Shown here: piece after piece, positions 14,571 to 23,512 of the stretch
How the letters are laid out: every line of letters begins with the position of its first letter
How positions within the stretch are numbered: position 1 is the first letter of the stretch
Assembly (NCBI GenBank): GCA_041920415.1
Contig: JBHGYD010000031.1
Span: 124,001 to 188,000 of the forward strand
DNA: 64,000 bases
Reading direction: 5' to 3'
From: JBHGYD01 sp041920415
GTDB lineage: Bacteria; Bacillota; Bacilli; Bacillales; Anoxybacillaceae
Notes under the pieces: generated by a model
What the model was told of the DNA's origin: nothing
The model's input: only the letters and a program-made list of their open reading frames with translations
The model's database searches: none
Made by a program: the position numbers and the translations under genes

Positions 14571-14863
14571 TCGAAGGCGCTATTTTTGCATAATGACGAG
14601 TGGTTTCGTTCATACTGCTCTTAAAAGATGTCATAGCATCATAACATAAAGACATCTAACGGATAGGGCTTTGTCATTGATTCTTGCATTTTTAAACAGG
14701 AGTTATCGTCAATTGTTAATATATAGGAATGAACTTTTTACAAATATGTGACACTGCAAAAAAATGTGACGAATTTCACAAATTTTCTTTTTGAATTTCC
14801 GTATTATGAAATTACAACACCTAGGTTTGTTGTAGGGCAATAAAAGTGGGGAGGTTTTTATTT
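14571..14863 (+). promoter_or_regulatory. narK: narK upstream region with FNR-type promoter
   Basis: About 290 bases without a gene. Perfect palindrome TGTGACGAATTTCACA at 14765-14780, TATTAT -10 at 14802-14807, giving a -41.5 class II layout; an extra half site TGTGA at 14747-14751. Further upstream a 7-bp inverted repeat AGATGTC / GACATCT (14626-14632, 14651-14657) has no assigned role. Confidence 0.75.
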
Positions 14864-16033
14864 ATGAACAAACAAAAGGCTCTTTTACCGGTTACGACTT
14901 TAGCAATGACGTTTGCGTTTGCGGTATGGGCAGTATTTTCTCCATTAGCTAGTACGTTCCAACAAATGTATGGACTTACTTCGACACAAAAAAGTATTTT
15001 AGTAGCCATCCCGGTCTTGCTTGGGTCGATTATGCGAATTCCATTAGGGATTTTAACGGATCGTTATGGTGGCAGAAAAGTATTTTCACTTTTATTACTA
15101 TTTATCATCATACCATTGATAGGGGCGGGATTTGCGAATTCTTACGGAATGTTATTGTTTTGGGCATTCTTTATTGGTATGGCGGGAACTTCTTTCGCTA
15201 TCTCCATTGCGTTTGTATCAAAGTTAACTCCTCCTGAAAAACAAGGAACGGCATTAGGGATCAATGCGATGGGAAACATTGGTACAGCAGTAGCAAGTTT
15301 CTCTGTACCATCTATCGCGGCAGCATTTGGTGTTAAGTGGGCGTTTTGGGGATTGATTATTCCTGTTGTGGTGATGTTATTACTTGTTTGGTTTTTCACA
15401 CCGGATACACCAAGACCGAAAGAACATAAAACAATGTTTAGTTCTTTATCCGTCCTAAAATATAAACATACGTGGACATTATCGCTTTTCTATTTTGTCA
15501 CGTTCGGTGCTTTTGTTGCGTTTGGTATTTATTTGCCATCTTTACTCATTGATTTATACGGGTTAACACCTGTTGATGCGGGATTACGTGCCGCTGGATT
15601 TACGGTGATTGCGACGCTAGCGCGACCGATTGGTGGGAATCTTGGCGATAAAATCGGCGCAGAACGCATTTTGACAGTGGTGTATGCGGGAATTGCCATC
15701 GGAGCGCTTATAATTGCTTTTGGAATGAATAATATTATTATAATGACGGCAGCTTGTCTCTTTATTGCGATTATGGCTGGTTTAGGAAATGGAGCTGTTT
15801 TCAAACTTGTACCGCAACTATTTCCGAAAGAGACAGGGACTGTTACAGGAATTGTCGGTGCTTGGGGAGGACTAGGCGGATTTTTCCCACCGATTTTAAT
15901 GGGAATTGTGAAAGACGCGACTGGTTCTTATATACTTGGATTTATTCTCCTTAGTTTGTTTGCTGTTATTTGCTTCCTAATCAATCGGATGACTTTTGGT
16001 AAGAAAATAACAATAAAAGTAAAAACAGTATAA
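14864..16033 (+). CDS. narK: Nitrate/nitrite MFS transporter NarK
   Basis: 389-residue major facilitator of the nitrate/nitrite porter family, with 12 predicted helices. The nitrate signature is seen twice: GLGNGAVFKLVPQLFP (second half) and the weaker FFIGMAGTSFAISIAFVSKL (first half); the MFS loop GILTDRYGGRKV is after helix 2 and its counterpart GGNLGDKIGAERI in the second half. It brings in nitrate and/or exports nitrite for NarGHI. ATG at 14864 follows GGGGAGG. Single gene with FNR-type promoter and terminator; same narK-plus-fnr association as in B. subtilis. Confidence 0.95.
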   Translation: MNKQKALLPVTTLAMTFAFAVWAVFSPLASTFQQMYGLTSTQKSILVAIPVLLGSIMRIPLGILTDRYGGRKVFSLLLLFIIIPLIGAGFANSYGMLLFWAFFIGMAGTSFAISIAFVSKLTPPEKQGTALGINAMGNIGTAVASFSVPSIAAAFGVKWAFWGLIIPVVVMLLLVWFFTPDTPRPKEHKTMFSSLSVLKYKHTWTLSLFYFVTFGAFVAFGIYLPSLLIDLYGLTPVDAGLRAAGFTVIATLARPIGGNLGDKIGAERILTVVYAGIAIGALIIAFGMNNIIIMTAACLFIAIMAGLGNGAVFKLVPQLFPKETGTVTGIVGAWGGLGGFFPPILMGIVKDATGSYILGFILLSLFAVICFLINRMTFGKKITIKVKTV

Positions 16034-16040
16034 TTTTTTT

Positions 16041-16068
16041 AGAGAGGCAAGTTGCCTCTCTTTTTTAT
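16041..16068 (+). terminator. Terminator after narK
   Basis: AGAGAGGC / GCCTCTCT stem (16041-16048, 16054-16061) with AAGTT loop and a run of T. Confidence 0.9.
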
Positions 16069-16194
16069 TAAAAACATCCTCTTTTGAATAATATTGGAAA
16101 CAAAAGAAAAACTATATGAATAAGAATGAGTTTTTTAGGAATAACCCTTTTTTCGCATCATTGCTATTTGATTTATTTGGAAAGAGGTGATCAT

Positions 16195-16605
16195 ATGTCT
16201 GGACCTTCTTTAAGGAAACTGCAGGCTCACCGTTCGATTCACGACGGTGCTTTTGCAGAAGCAAAAAATTTAACGGAATTGCTTGAGCAGCTATATCGTG
16301 ATGGACGTCAAGACCATTTGTTTGAAGTTGCTGATGCGCTTACTGAGCATTGGGAAACACGAATTATTGCTCATGCTGAATCAGAAGAGGAAGGATTTTA
16401 CAAAGAAAAAATAGCGCAAGATCCGAGCTTTTTAGAAACAATCGCAATGTTTAAGCGTGATCATGATTTGATGCGACGGTTAGTAGCTGATATTAAAGAT
16501 GTTTTGCCACAAAAGAGAGTGGACAAGGAAATGTTAGATCGGTTTCGTGCGCTTTTACTTATTAATCACATTCATAGCCGTGAAGAAGAAAAATTTTTGT
16601 TTTAA
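16195..16605 (+). CDS. Hemerythrin-like HHE domain protein
   Basis: 136-residue four-helix protein with histidine/glutamate spacing of hemerythrin-like domains: HRSIHDGAFAEA, HWETRIIAHAESEEEGFY, FKRDHDLMRRL, and LINHIHSREEEKFLF, i.e. candidate di-iron ligands on all four helices. Such proteins bind O2 or NO or protect Fe-S enzymes; the role here is inferred from its place directly before narG. ATG at 16195 follows AAAGAGGTGATC; a start at 16126 would lack a binding site. Only 35 bp separate it from narG, so it is probably the first gene of the narGHJI transcript. No FNR-type box is visible in the 125 bp between the narK terminator and this gene. Confidence 0.82.
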   Translation: MSGPSLRKLQAHRSIHDGAFAEAKNLTELLEQLYRDGRQDHLFEVADALTEHWETRIIAHAESEEEGFYKEKIAQDPSFLETIAMFKRDHDLMRRLVADIKDVLPQKRVDKEMLDRFRALLLINHIHSREEEKFLF

Positions 16606-16640
16606 TTTCATGCATCTAGAAATGAAGAAAGGGGTTTCAT

Positions 16641-19600
16641 ATGGAGCGAAACATCTCGCCATTTCTAAAAAAACTACGATATTTTGGTAAGTCTGAAAAA
16701 ACAGCTAGTCATGCAGAACTATCGCCGTATGGCCGCGAGTCCGAAAAAGTTTATCGTCGTCGTTGGCAGCATGATAAAGTGGTACGTACGACTCATGGCG
16801 TGAATTGCACTGGTTCTTGTAGTTGGAAAGTTCATGTCAAAGATGGAATCATTGCATGGGAAACACAACAGACAGATTATCCGACGACAGGTCCAGATAT
16901 GCCAGAATATGAGCCGCGTGGCTGCCCACGGGGAGCGAGTTTTTCTTGGTATACATATAGCCCACTAAGAGTTCGTTATCCATATATACGAGGAGCACTT
17001 TTGAAATTATGGAGAGAAGCGCTAAAGAAGGAGAATGATCCTGTTTCTGCTTGGAAATCCATTGTTGAAGACCCAGATAAGACAAAACGATATAAAACAG
17101 CTCGAGGAAAGGGAGGGTTTGTTCGAGCAAATTGGGATGAGATTAATACGATGATATCGGCCTCACTTATTTACACTATTCAACAGTATGGACCAGACCG
17201 TATTTTTGGATTTTCACCCATTCCTGCCATGTCAATGGTAAGTTATGCGGCTGGCGCAAGATTTTTAAACTTATTAGGCGGAGCGATGTTGAGTTTTTAT
17301 GATTGGTATGCCGATCTTCCGCCCGCTTCACCGCAAATATGGGGGGAACAAACAGATGTTCCTGAAAGTTCCGACTGGTTTAACTCTAGCTATATACTCG
17401 TTTGGGGTTCGAATTTACCACAGACGCGGACACCGGATGCTCACTTTTATGTGGAAGCCCGTTACCGTGGGACAAAAGTAGTGGCGGTTAGCCCAGATTA
17501 TGCAGAGTTCGTCAAATTTGCTGATAACTGGCTGGCCGTTCAGCCGGGGATGGACGGAGCTCTCGCAATGGCAATGACCCATGTTATTTTAAAAGAATTT
17601 TATGTCGATAAACAGACCAACTATTTTGTTGATTATGTAAAGAAATACACGGATTTGCCTTTTTTAATTACTCTGAAAAAACATGGTGACCATTATGTAG
17701 CGAATCGTTTTTTGCGTGCAAGCGATATTGGTATGCCGCTTAACTATGCGGAATGGAAAACGGTAGTATGGGATGAAAAATCACAAAAATTCGCAGTGCC
17801 GAACGGAACAATTGGACATCGTTGGGAAGATGATGGAAACTGGAACTTGCATTTGAATGATGCGGCAAATCAACTAACAGGAATTGACCCAGCATTAACC
17901 TTTTTAGGAAAAGAAGATACTGTTCTCACAGTTCAGTTTCCACATTTCGAGGTAGAGAAAAAAACAATTTTAGAACGTGCAGTTCCCGTAAAAGCAATTC
18001 AACAAAACGGCGAAACGCTTTATGTTACGACCGTTTTTGATTTGCTTCTTGCGAAAACAGGTGTTTCTCGCGGGCTTCCAGGGGACTATCCTGCCAATTA
18101 TGATGATCCGAAACCTTATACGCCGGCATGGCAAGAAGACATTACGGGAATTGATAGGAAAGTAGCGGCACAAATCGCTCGCGAATTTGCGCAAAACGCC
18201 GTTGATTCAAAAGGGCGTTCGATGATTGTGATGGGCTCAGGCATTAACCATTGGTATCATTCTGATGCGATTTATCGCTCGATTTTAAACCTCGTCCTTT
18301 TAACAGGCTCACAAGGAGTCAACGGTGGAGGATGGGCACACTATGTCGGTCAAGAAAAAGTAAGACCGCTCGAAGGATGGCAGACGATTGCGATGGCTCG
18401 CGATTGGGGTGGACCGCCACGATTGCAGAATGGAACCTCATTTTTTTATTTTGTGACGGAACAATGGAAATACGAAGATCAAAAAATGGGCGAACATATT
18501 TCCCCGCTGGTCGAGCAACCGCGCTACAAGCATGGGGGAGACTACAACTATTTGGCCGCTCGTTTAGGATGGCTTCCTTCTTATCCGCAATTTAATGCAA
18601 ACAGTATAAAGCTGTTTGAAGAAGCGCAGGCCAAAACAAACGAAGAAGCGATTCAGTATGTTGTCAATCAAGTGAAGCAAGGAAATCTCAAGTTCGCGAT
18701 TGAGAATCCGTCAGATCCAATGAATTTCCCACGAATCATGTTTGTTTGGCGCGCGAACTTAATCGGCAGCTCAGCAAAAGGCCATGAATATTTCTTAAAG
18801 CATCTTTTAGGTACGCATCATGCGAATTTAAGCGAACAAAACGAGGAGCTTAAAACGAATGAGATTACTTGGCAGGATGAGTTGCCTGAAGGAAAGTTAG
18901 ATCTGATGGTGAACATCGATTTTCGAATGAACGGAACAGGGCTTTATTCCGATATCGTTCTTCCAGCGGCCACATGGTATGAAAAATACGATCTTAGCAG
19001 CACCGATATGCACCCATTTGTGCATCCGTTCAACCCAGCCATTGCTCCACCGTGGGAGGCAAGATCCGATTGGGACTTCTTTAAATATCTTGCCAAAACA
19101 TTTTCTGAGCTTGCGAAAAAGTATTTTTCAAATCCAATCAAAGATATTGTGGCAACACCGCTTTTACATGACACGCGCGATGAAATCGCCCAGCCATTTG
19201 GAGTGGTGAATGATTGGAAAAATGGCAAAAGCGAGCCGACCCCAGGGATAAACTTTCCACGGCTTCATGTTGTCGAGCGTGACTATCCAAATGTGTATAA
19301 CAAGTTTATCGCGCTCGGTCCTATGATTAAAGAACAAATTGGCGCTAAAGGGCTCAGCTGGGATGCGAAAGAAGAATACAAATGGCTGCTTGATATCGCC
19401 GGTTCATCATCGCTAACAGAAGAATATAAAGACTGCCCAAGCCTTTTCACCGACCGCGATGCGGCAGAAGCGATATTAGCTTTATCAAGTGCGACAAACG
19501 GTTCACTGGCGATGAAAGCTTGGAAAACAATGGAGAGAAAAACAGAGCAAAAATTGAAAGATTTAGTGGAAGAGCGGGCGGAAGAGCATATTACGTTCCA

Positions 19601-20324
19601 TGCGATTACAGTACAACCGAGACAAGTTTTAACGACTCCTGTTTTTAGCGGGAGTGAAACAGGAAATCGCCGTTATTCTCCATTTACAACGAACGTAGAA
19701 CGTTTGATTCCATGGCGGACATTAACAGGCAGACAACATTTTTATCTCGATCATGAGCTTATGCTCGAGTTTGGAGAAGAATTGCCGACGTTTAAAGCAC
19801 CGTTGCGTAAGTTAGCTTTCTATGAGAACGACCGCCGGCCACAAGTCAAAGGAAAAGAAATTTCGCTGCGATATTTGACACCTCATTTTAAATGGTCTTA
19901 TCACAGCACGTATGGGGATACGCTACCGATGTTAACGATGTTTCGCGGGGGACCTCATGTATGGATGAACATAGAGGATGCGCAAGAAGTAGGGATTTCC
20001 GATAACGATTGGCTCGAAATGTACAACCGTAATGGAGTAGTTGTGGCACGGGCAGTTGTAACCCATCGATTACCGCGAGGAGTCGCGTTTATGTACCATG
20101 TGCAAGACCGCTATATTAACGTACCTGGTTCACCGATCAGCAAGCTTCGCGGCGGAACGTTCAATAGCCCAACGCGCATTCATGTCAAACCAACGCAAAT
20201 GATCGGTGGCTATGCCCAATTAAGTTACGGGTTTAACTATTATGGGCCAACAGGAAATCAGCGAGATGAACAAGTCATCATTCGCAAACTAGAAAAAGAG
20301 GAAGTGAACTGGCTTGAGGATTAA
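16641..20324 (+). CDS. narG: Respiratory nitrate reductase alpha subunit NarG
   Basis: 1227-residue catalytic subunit carrying bis-MGD molybdenum and one 4Fe-4S cluster; it reduces nitrate to nitrite on the cytoplasmic face of the membrane. The cluster motif begins THGVNCTGSCSW (His-x3-Cys-x3-Cys, about residues 52-60), with the fourth Cys in RGCPRGASF. The Mo-ligand aspartate is in DWYADLPPASPQIWGEQTD near residue 222, as in E. coli NarG. No Tat signal, as expected. Length is full. Start ATG after AAAGGGG. Overlaps narH by 11 bases. Confidence 0.97.
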   Translation: MERNISPFLKKLRYFGKSEKTASHAELSPYGRESEKVYRRRWQHDKVVRTTHGVNCTGSCSWKVHVKDGIIAWETQQTDYPTTGPDMPEYEPRGCPRGASFSWYTYSPLRVRYPYIRGALLKLWREALKKENDPVSAWKSIVEDPDKTKRYKTARGKGGFVRANWDEINTMISASLIYTIQQYGPDRIFGFSPIPAMSMVSYAAGARFLNLLGGAMLSFYDWYADLPPASPQIWGEQTDVPESSDWFNSSYILVWGSNLPQTRTPDAHFYVEARYRGTKVVAVSPDYAEFVKFADNWLAVQPGMDGALAMAMTHVILKEFYVDKQTNYFVDYVKKYTDLPFLITLKKHGDHYVANRFLRASDIGMPLNYAEWKTVVWDEKSQKFAVPNGTIGHRWEDDGNWNLHLNDAANQLTGIDPALTFLGKEDTVLTVQFPHFEVEKKTILERAVPVKAIQQNGETLYVTTVFDLLLAKTGVSRGLPGDYPANYDDPKPYTPAWQEDITGIDRKVAAQIAREFAQNAVDSKGRSMIVMGSGINHWYHSDAIYRSILNLVLLTGSQGVNGGGWAHYVGQEKVRPLEGWQTIAMARDWGGPPRLQNGTSFFYFVTEQWKYEDQKMGEHISPLVEQPRYKHGGDYNYLAARLGWLPSYPQFNANSIKLFEEAQAKTNEEAIQYVVNQVKQGNLKFAIENPSDPMNFPRIMFVWRANLIGSSAKGHEYFLKHLLGTHHANLSEQNEELKTNEITWQDELPEGKLDLMVNIDFRMNGTGLYSDIVLPAATWYEKYDLSSTDMHPFVHPFNPAIAPPWEARSDWDFFKYLAKTFSELAKKYFSNPIKDIVATPLLHDTRDEIAQPFGVVNDWKNGKSEPTPGINFPRLHVVERDYPNVYNKFIALGPMIKEQIGAKGLSWDAKEEYKWLLDIAGSSSLTEEYKDCPSLFTDRDAAEAILALSSATNGSLAMKAWKTMERKTEQKLKDLVEERAEEHITFHAITVQPRQVLTTPVFSGSETGNRRYSPFTTNVERLIPWRTLTGRQHFYLDHELMLEFGEELPTFKAPLRKLAFYENDRRPQVKGKEISLRYLTPHFKWSYHSTYGDTLPMLTMFRGGPHVWMNIEDAQEVGISDNDWLEMYNRNGVVVARAVVTHRLPRGVAFMYHVQDRYINVPGSPISKLRGGTFNSPTRIHVKPTQMIGGYAQLSYGFNYYGPTGNQRDEQVIIRKLEKEEVNWLED

Positions 20325-21858
20325 GGCGCAATTTGGCATGGTGATGAACTTAGATAAATGCATCGGCTGCCATACATGTAGCATCACATGTAACAATACG
20401 TGGACGAATCGCCCGGGGGCAGAGTATATGTGGTGGAACAATGTCGAGACAAAGCCGGGGATTGGTTACCCGAAAGAATGGGAAAATCAAGACCTCCGCA
20501 AAGGCGGTTGGGTTTTAAAAGACGGGAAGCTTGAACTTCGGGCAGGAGGACGCGTCAATAAGCTTTTGAATATTTTTTATAACCCAGATATAACACCGAT
20601 CGATGATTACTATGAACCGTGGACATATGATTATGAACATCTCATCAACAGTCCGGAAAAACAGCATCAGCCCATTGCTCGGCCGAAATCGCAGTTAACC
20701 GGTGAGTATATGGAGATTACGTGGGGACCAAACTGGGAAGATGATTTGGCAGGCGTATATGAAACAGGAAAACGCGACCCAAATGTAAAAGGAATTGAAG
20801 AAAAAGTGAAATTTGAATTTGAGCAAACGTTTATGATGTATTTGCCGCGTATTTGTGAGCATTGCATTAACCCGCCTTGCGTCTCTTCCTGTCCATCCGG
20901 TGCAATTTATAAGCGGGATGAAGACGGAATTGTGCTTGTCGACCAAGATGCTTGTCGAAGTTGGCGATTTTGCATGACGGGCTGCCCGTACAAAAAAGTA
21001 TATTTTAACTGGAAAACACATAAAGCGGAAAAATGTACGTTTTGTTTCCCAAGAATTGAAGTGGGATTACCGACGATCTGTTCCGAAACGTGTGTAGGCC
21101 GCCTGCGCTATATCGGAATTGTGTTTTATGACTTAGATAAAGTCGAGGCCGCTGCTTCTGTTACGAACGAAAAAGAGTTGTATCACGCGCATTTAGACAT
21201 TTTTCTTAATCCGCACGATCCGGCAATGATTGAAGAAGCGCGTAAAGCAGGATATTCCGATGATTGGATTGAGGCTGCGCAACGTTCGCCGGTGTATAAA
21301 CTGGCCGTTGAACAAAAAATTGCGCTTCCGCTTCACCCTGAATATCGCACTTTGCCAATGGTCTGGTATATTCCACCGCTTAGTCCTATTATGGGAGCGT
21401 TTGAAGGGGGACTAGATGAAATCAATGCCCATGTCATTTTTCCGGCTATCGATCAGATGCGTATCCCAATCGAATATTTAGCAAACTTAATGACAGCAGG
21501 AGACACAGAGGTAATCCGCGCTGTTTTGAAAAAGATGGTAGCCATGAGAAGTTACATGCGGGCCGTCAATTTAGGCAAAGAGCCGGATAAAAGTATATTA
21601 GAAAAAGTTGGGATGGATGAGCATACCGTGAAAGAGATGTATAAACTTTCCGCCATCGCTAAATATTCCGATCGCTATGTGATTCCTTCTTCACATAGGG
21701 AAAAAGCAGACAATATGTTTTTGGGACAAGGGTCGTTTGGATATGACTTTATGGAAGGCTGCTCCGGTTGCACAGTCAATTATGATGGAGAAGATTTTCG
21801 TAAATTTGGTAATGATTACTGGAGTGATCTCGATGGACGAACATCAGAAAGTTTTTAA
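20314..21858 (+). CDS. narH: Respiratory nitrate reductase beta subunit NarH
   Basis: 514-residue electron-transfer subunit with four Fe-S clusters. The Cys groups are CIGCHTCSITC near the N-terminus, CEHCINPPCVSSC about residue 184, CRSWRFCMTGC (tryptophan replacing the second Cys marks the 3Fe-4S cluster) and CTFC...CSETCVGR. It starts with TTG at 20314 (MRIKAQFGMVMNLDK), which matches the usual N-terminus of Bacillus NarH and lies inside the narG end. Overlaps narJ by 26 bases. Confidence 0.97.
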   Translation: MRIKAQFGMVMNLDKCIGCHTCSITCNNTWTNRPGAEYMWWNNVETKPGIGYPKEWENQDLRKGGWVLKDGKLELRAGGRVNKLLNIFYNPDITPIDDYYEPWTYDYEHLINSPEKQHQPIARPKSQLTGEYMEITWGPNWEDDLAGVYETGKRDPNVKGIEEKVKFEFEQTFMMYLPRICEHCINPPCVSSCPSGAIYKRDEDGIVLVDQDACRSWRFCMTGCPYKKVYFNWKTHKAEKCTFCFPRIEVGLPTICSETCVGRLRYIGIVFYDLDKVEAAASVTNEKELYHAHLDIFLNPHDPAMIEEARKAGYSDDWIEAAQRSPVYKLAVEQKIALPLHPEYRTLPMVWYIPPLSPIMGAFEGGLDEINAHVIFPAIDQMRIPIEYLANLMTAGDTEVIRAVLKKMVAMRSYMRAVNLGKEPDKSILEKVGMDEHTVKEMYKLSAIAKYSDRYVIPSSHREKADNMFLGQGSFGYDFMEGCSGCTVNYDGEDFRKFGNDYWSDLDGRTSESF

Positions 21859-22363
21859 GCTTGCTTCTATTTTACTGCAATACCCCGAGCGGGAATGGAT
21901 TGAACACGAAGAATTAGAGCGGGAGATTTCACTTCTTAAAGATAAAGATGTCCAGAAGCTGTTTAGACAGTTTCTGGACTATCTGAAAAAGAATGAAATC
22001 GAACAGCTTTGTGAGACATATGTGAACACGTTTGATTTTAGTGATAAAACAACGATGTATTTAGCGTATAACATATTTGGCGATCAGCAAGAGCGCGGTC
22101 AAGCGTTTTTGAAGTTAAAAGAAGAATTTAGGAACGCGGGATTTCCGCTTATGGATGATGAACTGCCCGATTATTTACCGCTGGTGCTTGAGTTTGCTTC
22201 CATTGCTCCGCAAGAATATGCCCGAAAAATGTTTATGATTCATAAAAAAAGTATTGACCAACTTGTAGAAGAATTAAAAGCTGCCAATAACCCGTACTAT
22301 TTCGTGATGCGCGGCTGTGTCATGGGGATTGTTTCGTTTTTAGAGAAAAAAAAGGCCTCGTAA
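21833..22363 (+). CDS. narJ: Nitrate reductase assembly chaperone NarJ
   Basis: 176-residue TorD-family chaperone that holds NarG for cofactor insertion and membrane attachment. Seen: LASILLQYPEREW at the start, VNTFDFSDKTTMYLAYNIFGD in the middle (typical NarJ stretch) and DELPDYLPLVLEFAS. ATG at 21833 after GGAGTGAT within narH. The stop codon is followed within 3 bases by a foreign-looking sequence (see 22364-22740), so the C-terminus may have been trimmed or kept only just intact. Confidence 0.94.
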   Translation: MDEHQKVFKLASILLQYPEREWIEHEELEREISLLKDKDVQKLFRQFLDYLKKNEIEQLCETYVNTFDFSDKTTMYLAYNIFGDQQERGQAFLKLKEEFRNAGFPLMDDELPDYLPLVLEFASIAPQEYARKMFMIHKKSIDQLVEELKAANNPYYFVMRGCVMGIVSFLEKKKAS

Positions 22364-22740
22364 CACTTGAACTACTCCGACTTTCATTTCGTTTCAAAGT
22401 GAGAGATTTTTGGGTAATCCCTTCTAACGAAGAGAAGTTGACCAAACTCTACGGACCGTTCCAGCCCTGAATGTGGGCTCCTTGTACGTTGTGCTCGACA
22501 CGCTGATGTATGACTCAAGGTTAGCGTTTCGGTCAGTGTAGACGCATGATGGTTGAAGATGTTACGTGACAGACCTTTTCCTGTTACAATCCCCTATCTT
22601 CAGTTTTCAAAGAGCAATCTGTACAAGGTAATCCAACTATAGAACATATGTTTGTTTCTTTCTGCTAAAAAGTGATTCATTTCCCACTTACATTGGGCCA
22701 CACCCTTCCTATTTCAAAATGGGGTTATTTTCCTTTTTTA
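22364..22740 (-). mobile_element. IS605/IS1341-type right end with omega-RNA-like region, no transposase
   Basis: 377 bases without a gene interrupt narGHJI between narJ and narI, which are normally adjacent. Read on the minus strand, the sequence ends in a hairpin (CTCTCACTTT / GAAAGTCGGAG) followed by GTAGTTCAAG, directly at the narJ stop; on the plus strand this reads CTTGAACTACTCC. A terminal hairpin followed by GTAGTTCA is what I know from right ends of IS605/IS1341 elements, where tnpB is followed by its omega RNA. More stems lie upstream (AGCCC/GGGCT, CTTCT/AGAAG, GTGTCGAGCACAAC region). No tnpB, tnpA or left end is visible. Identification is from memory of such ends, not a database match; the right-hand boundary near narI is a guess. 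Confidence 0.5.
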
Positions 22741-22764
22741 AGATAAAGAATGGAGGGAATCTTA

Positions 22765-23457
22765 ATGAGTTTACTTGACCAATTTCTTTGGTTAATTTAT
22801 CCATATATTATGCTAACGCTCTTTGTTGTTGGTCATATTTATCGTTATAATACCGATCAATTTGGATGGTCGGCAAAGTCGAGCGAGTTTCTTGAAGCGA
22901 AACAACTGCGATGGGGAAGTCTTCTTTTTCATTGGGGAATTGTGTTTGTTTTTTTCGGTCATGTAGCAGGTATACTCATTTCCAAACAATTTTATGAGAC
23001 AATCGGAATTACTGACGAAATGTATCACTTTGGAGCGATTTGGTTCGGTGGAGCAGCTGGAGTGGCGACGGTTATTGGGGTGATTCTGTTGCTTGGGCGT
23101 CGTTTAACCGTTCGGCGCATTTTGCGAAACAGCAGCAAAAGCGATTTTATTGTGCTGATTCTTTTGGCGATTGTAATTTTAACAGGGTTTACTAATACAG
23201 TAGGCTATACAGCAACAGGGGGAACATTTGATTATCGTGACACGATTGGCCCGTGGTTTCGTGGAATTTTAACCTTTAGACCATTGCCACAATTCGTGAG
23301 CGATGCACCATTAGGATTTCAAATTCATATTTTGACGGCTCTCTTATTGTTTGGAATATGGCCGTTTACCCGACTTGTTCATGTTTGGAGTGCTCCGCTT
23401 TCATATTTAAACAGGCATTATGTGGTGTATCGCCGCATGCGAGCGAAAAAATTATAA
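22765..23457 (+). CDS. narI: Respiratory nitrate reductase gamma subunit NarI
   Basis: 230-residue membrane cytochrome b subunit that takes electrons from menaquinol and passes them to NarH. Five helices; heme-ligand histidines are in FVVGHIYRY, FHWGIVFVFFGHVAG, and HILTALLLFGIWPFTRLVHVW. Length is typical. ATG at 22765 follows GGAGGGAATCTTA. Separated from narJ by about 400 bp of inserted sequence, so its expression depends on read-through or on an unrecognised promoter. Ends at a terminator shared with fnr. Confidence 0.96.
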   Translation: MSLLDQFLWLIYPYIMLTLFVVGHIYRYNTDQFGWSAKSSEFLEAKQLRWGSLLFHWGIVFVFFGHVAGILISKQFYETIGITDEMYHFGAIWFGGAAGVATVIGVILLLGRRLTVRRILRNSSKSDFIVLILLAIVILTGFTNTVGYTATGGTFDYRDTIGPWFRGILTFRPLPQFVSDAPLGFQIHILTALLLFGIWPFTRLVHVWSAPLSYLNRHYVVYRRMRAKKL

Positions 23458-23464
23458 AAAACAT

Positions 23465-23511
23465 AATCCGCCTTTTTCGCAATGTTAGCTAGAAAAGGCG
23501 GATTTTTATTG
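23465..23511. terminator. Bidirectional terminator between narI and fnr
   Basis: AATCCGCCTTTT (from 23465) pairs with AAAAGGCGGATT (23493-23504) over a 16-nt loop, T-rich on the right. Confidence 0.85.
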
Positions 23512-23512
23512 G

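Noticed and set aside
14626..14657. Inverted repeat AGATGTC / GACATCT before narK as terminator or operator
   Set aside because: Long loop, short arms, no T-run and no position relative to a promoter that would support a role.
22364..22749. Hidden coding gene between narJ and narI
   Set aside because: All six frames are broken by stops with no recognisable protein; the signals are structural (stems and an IS-like end).
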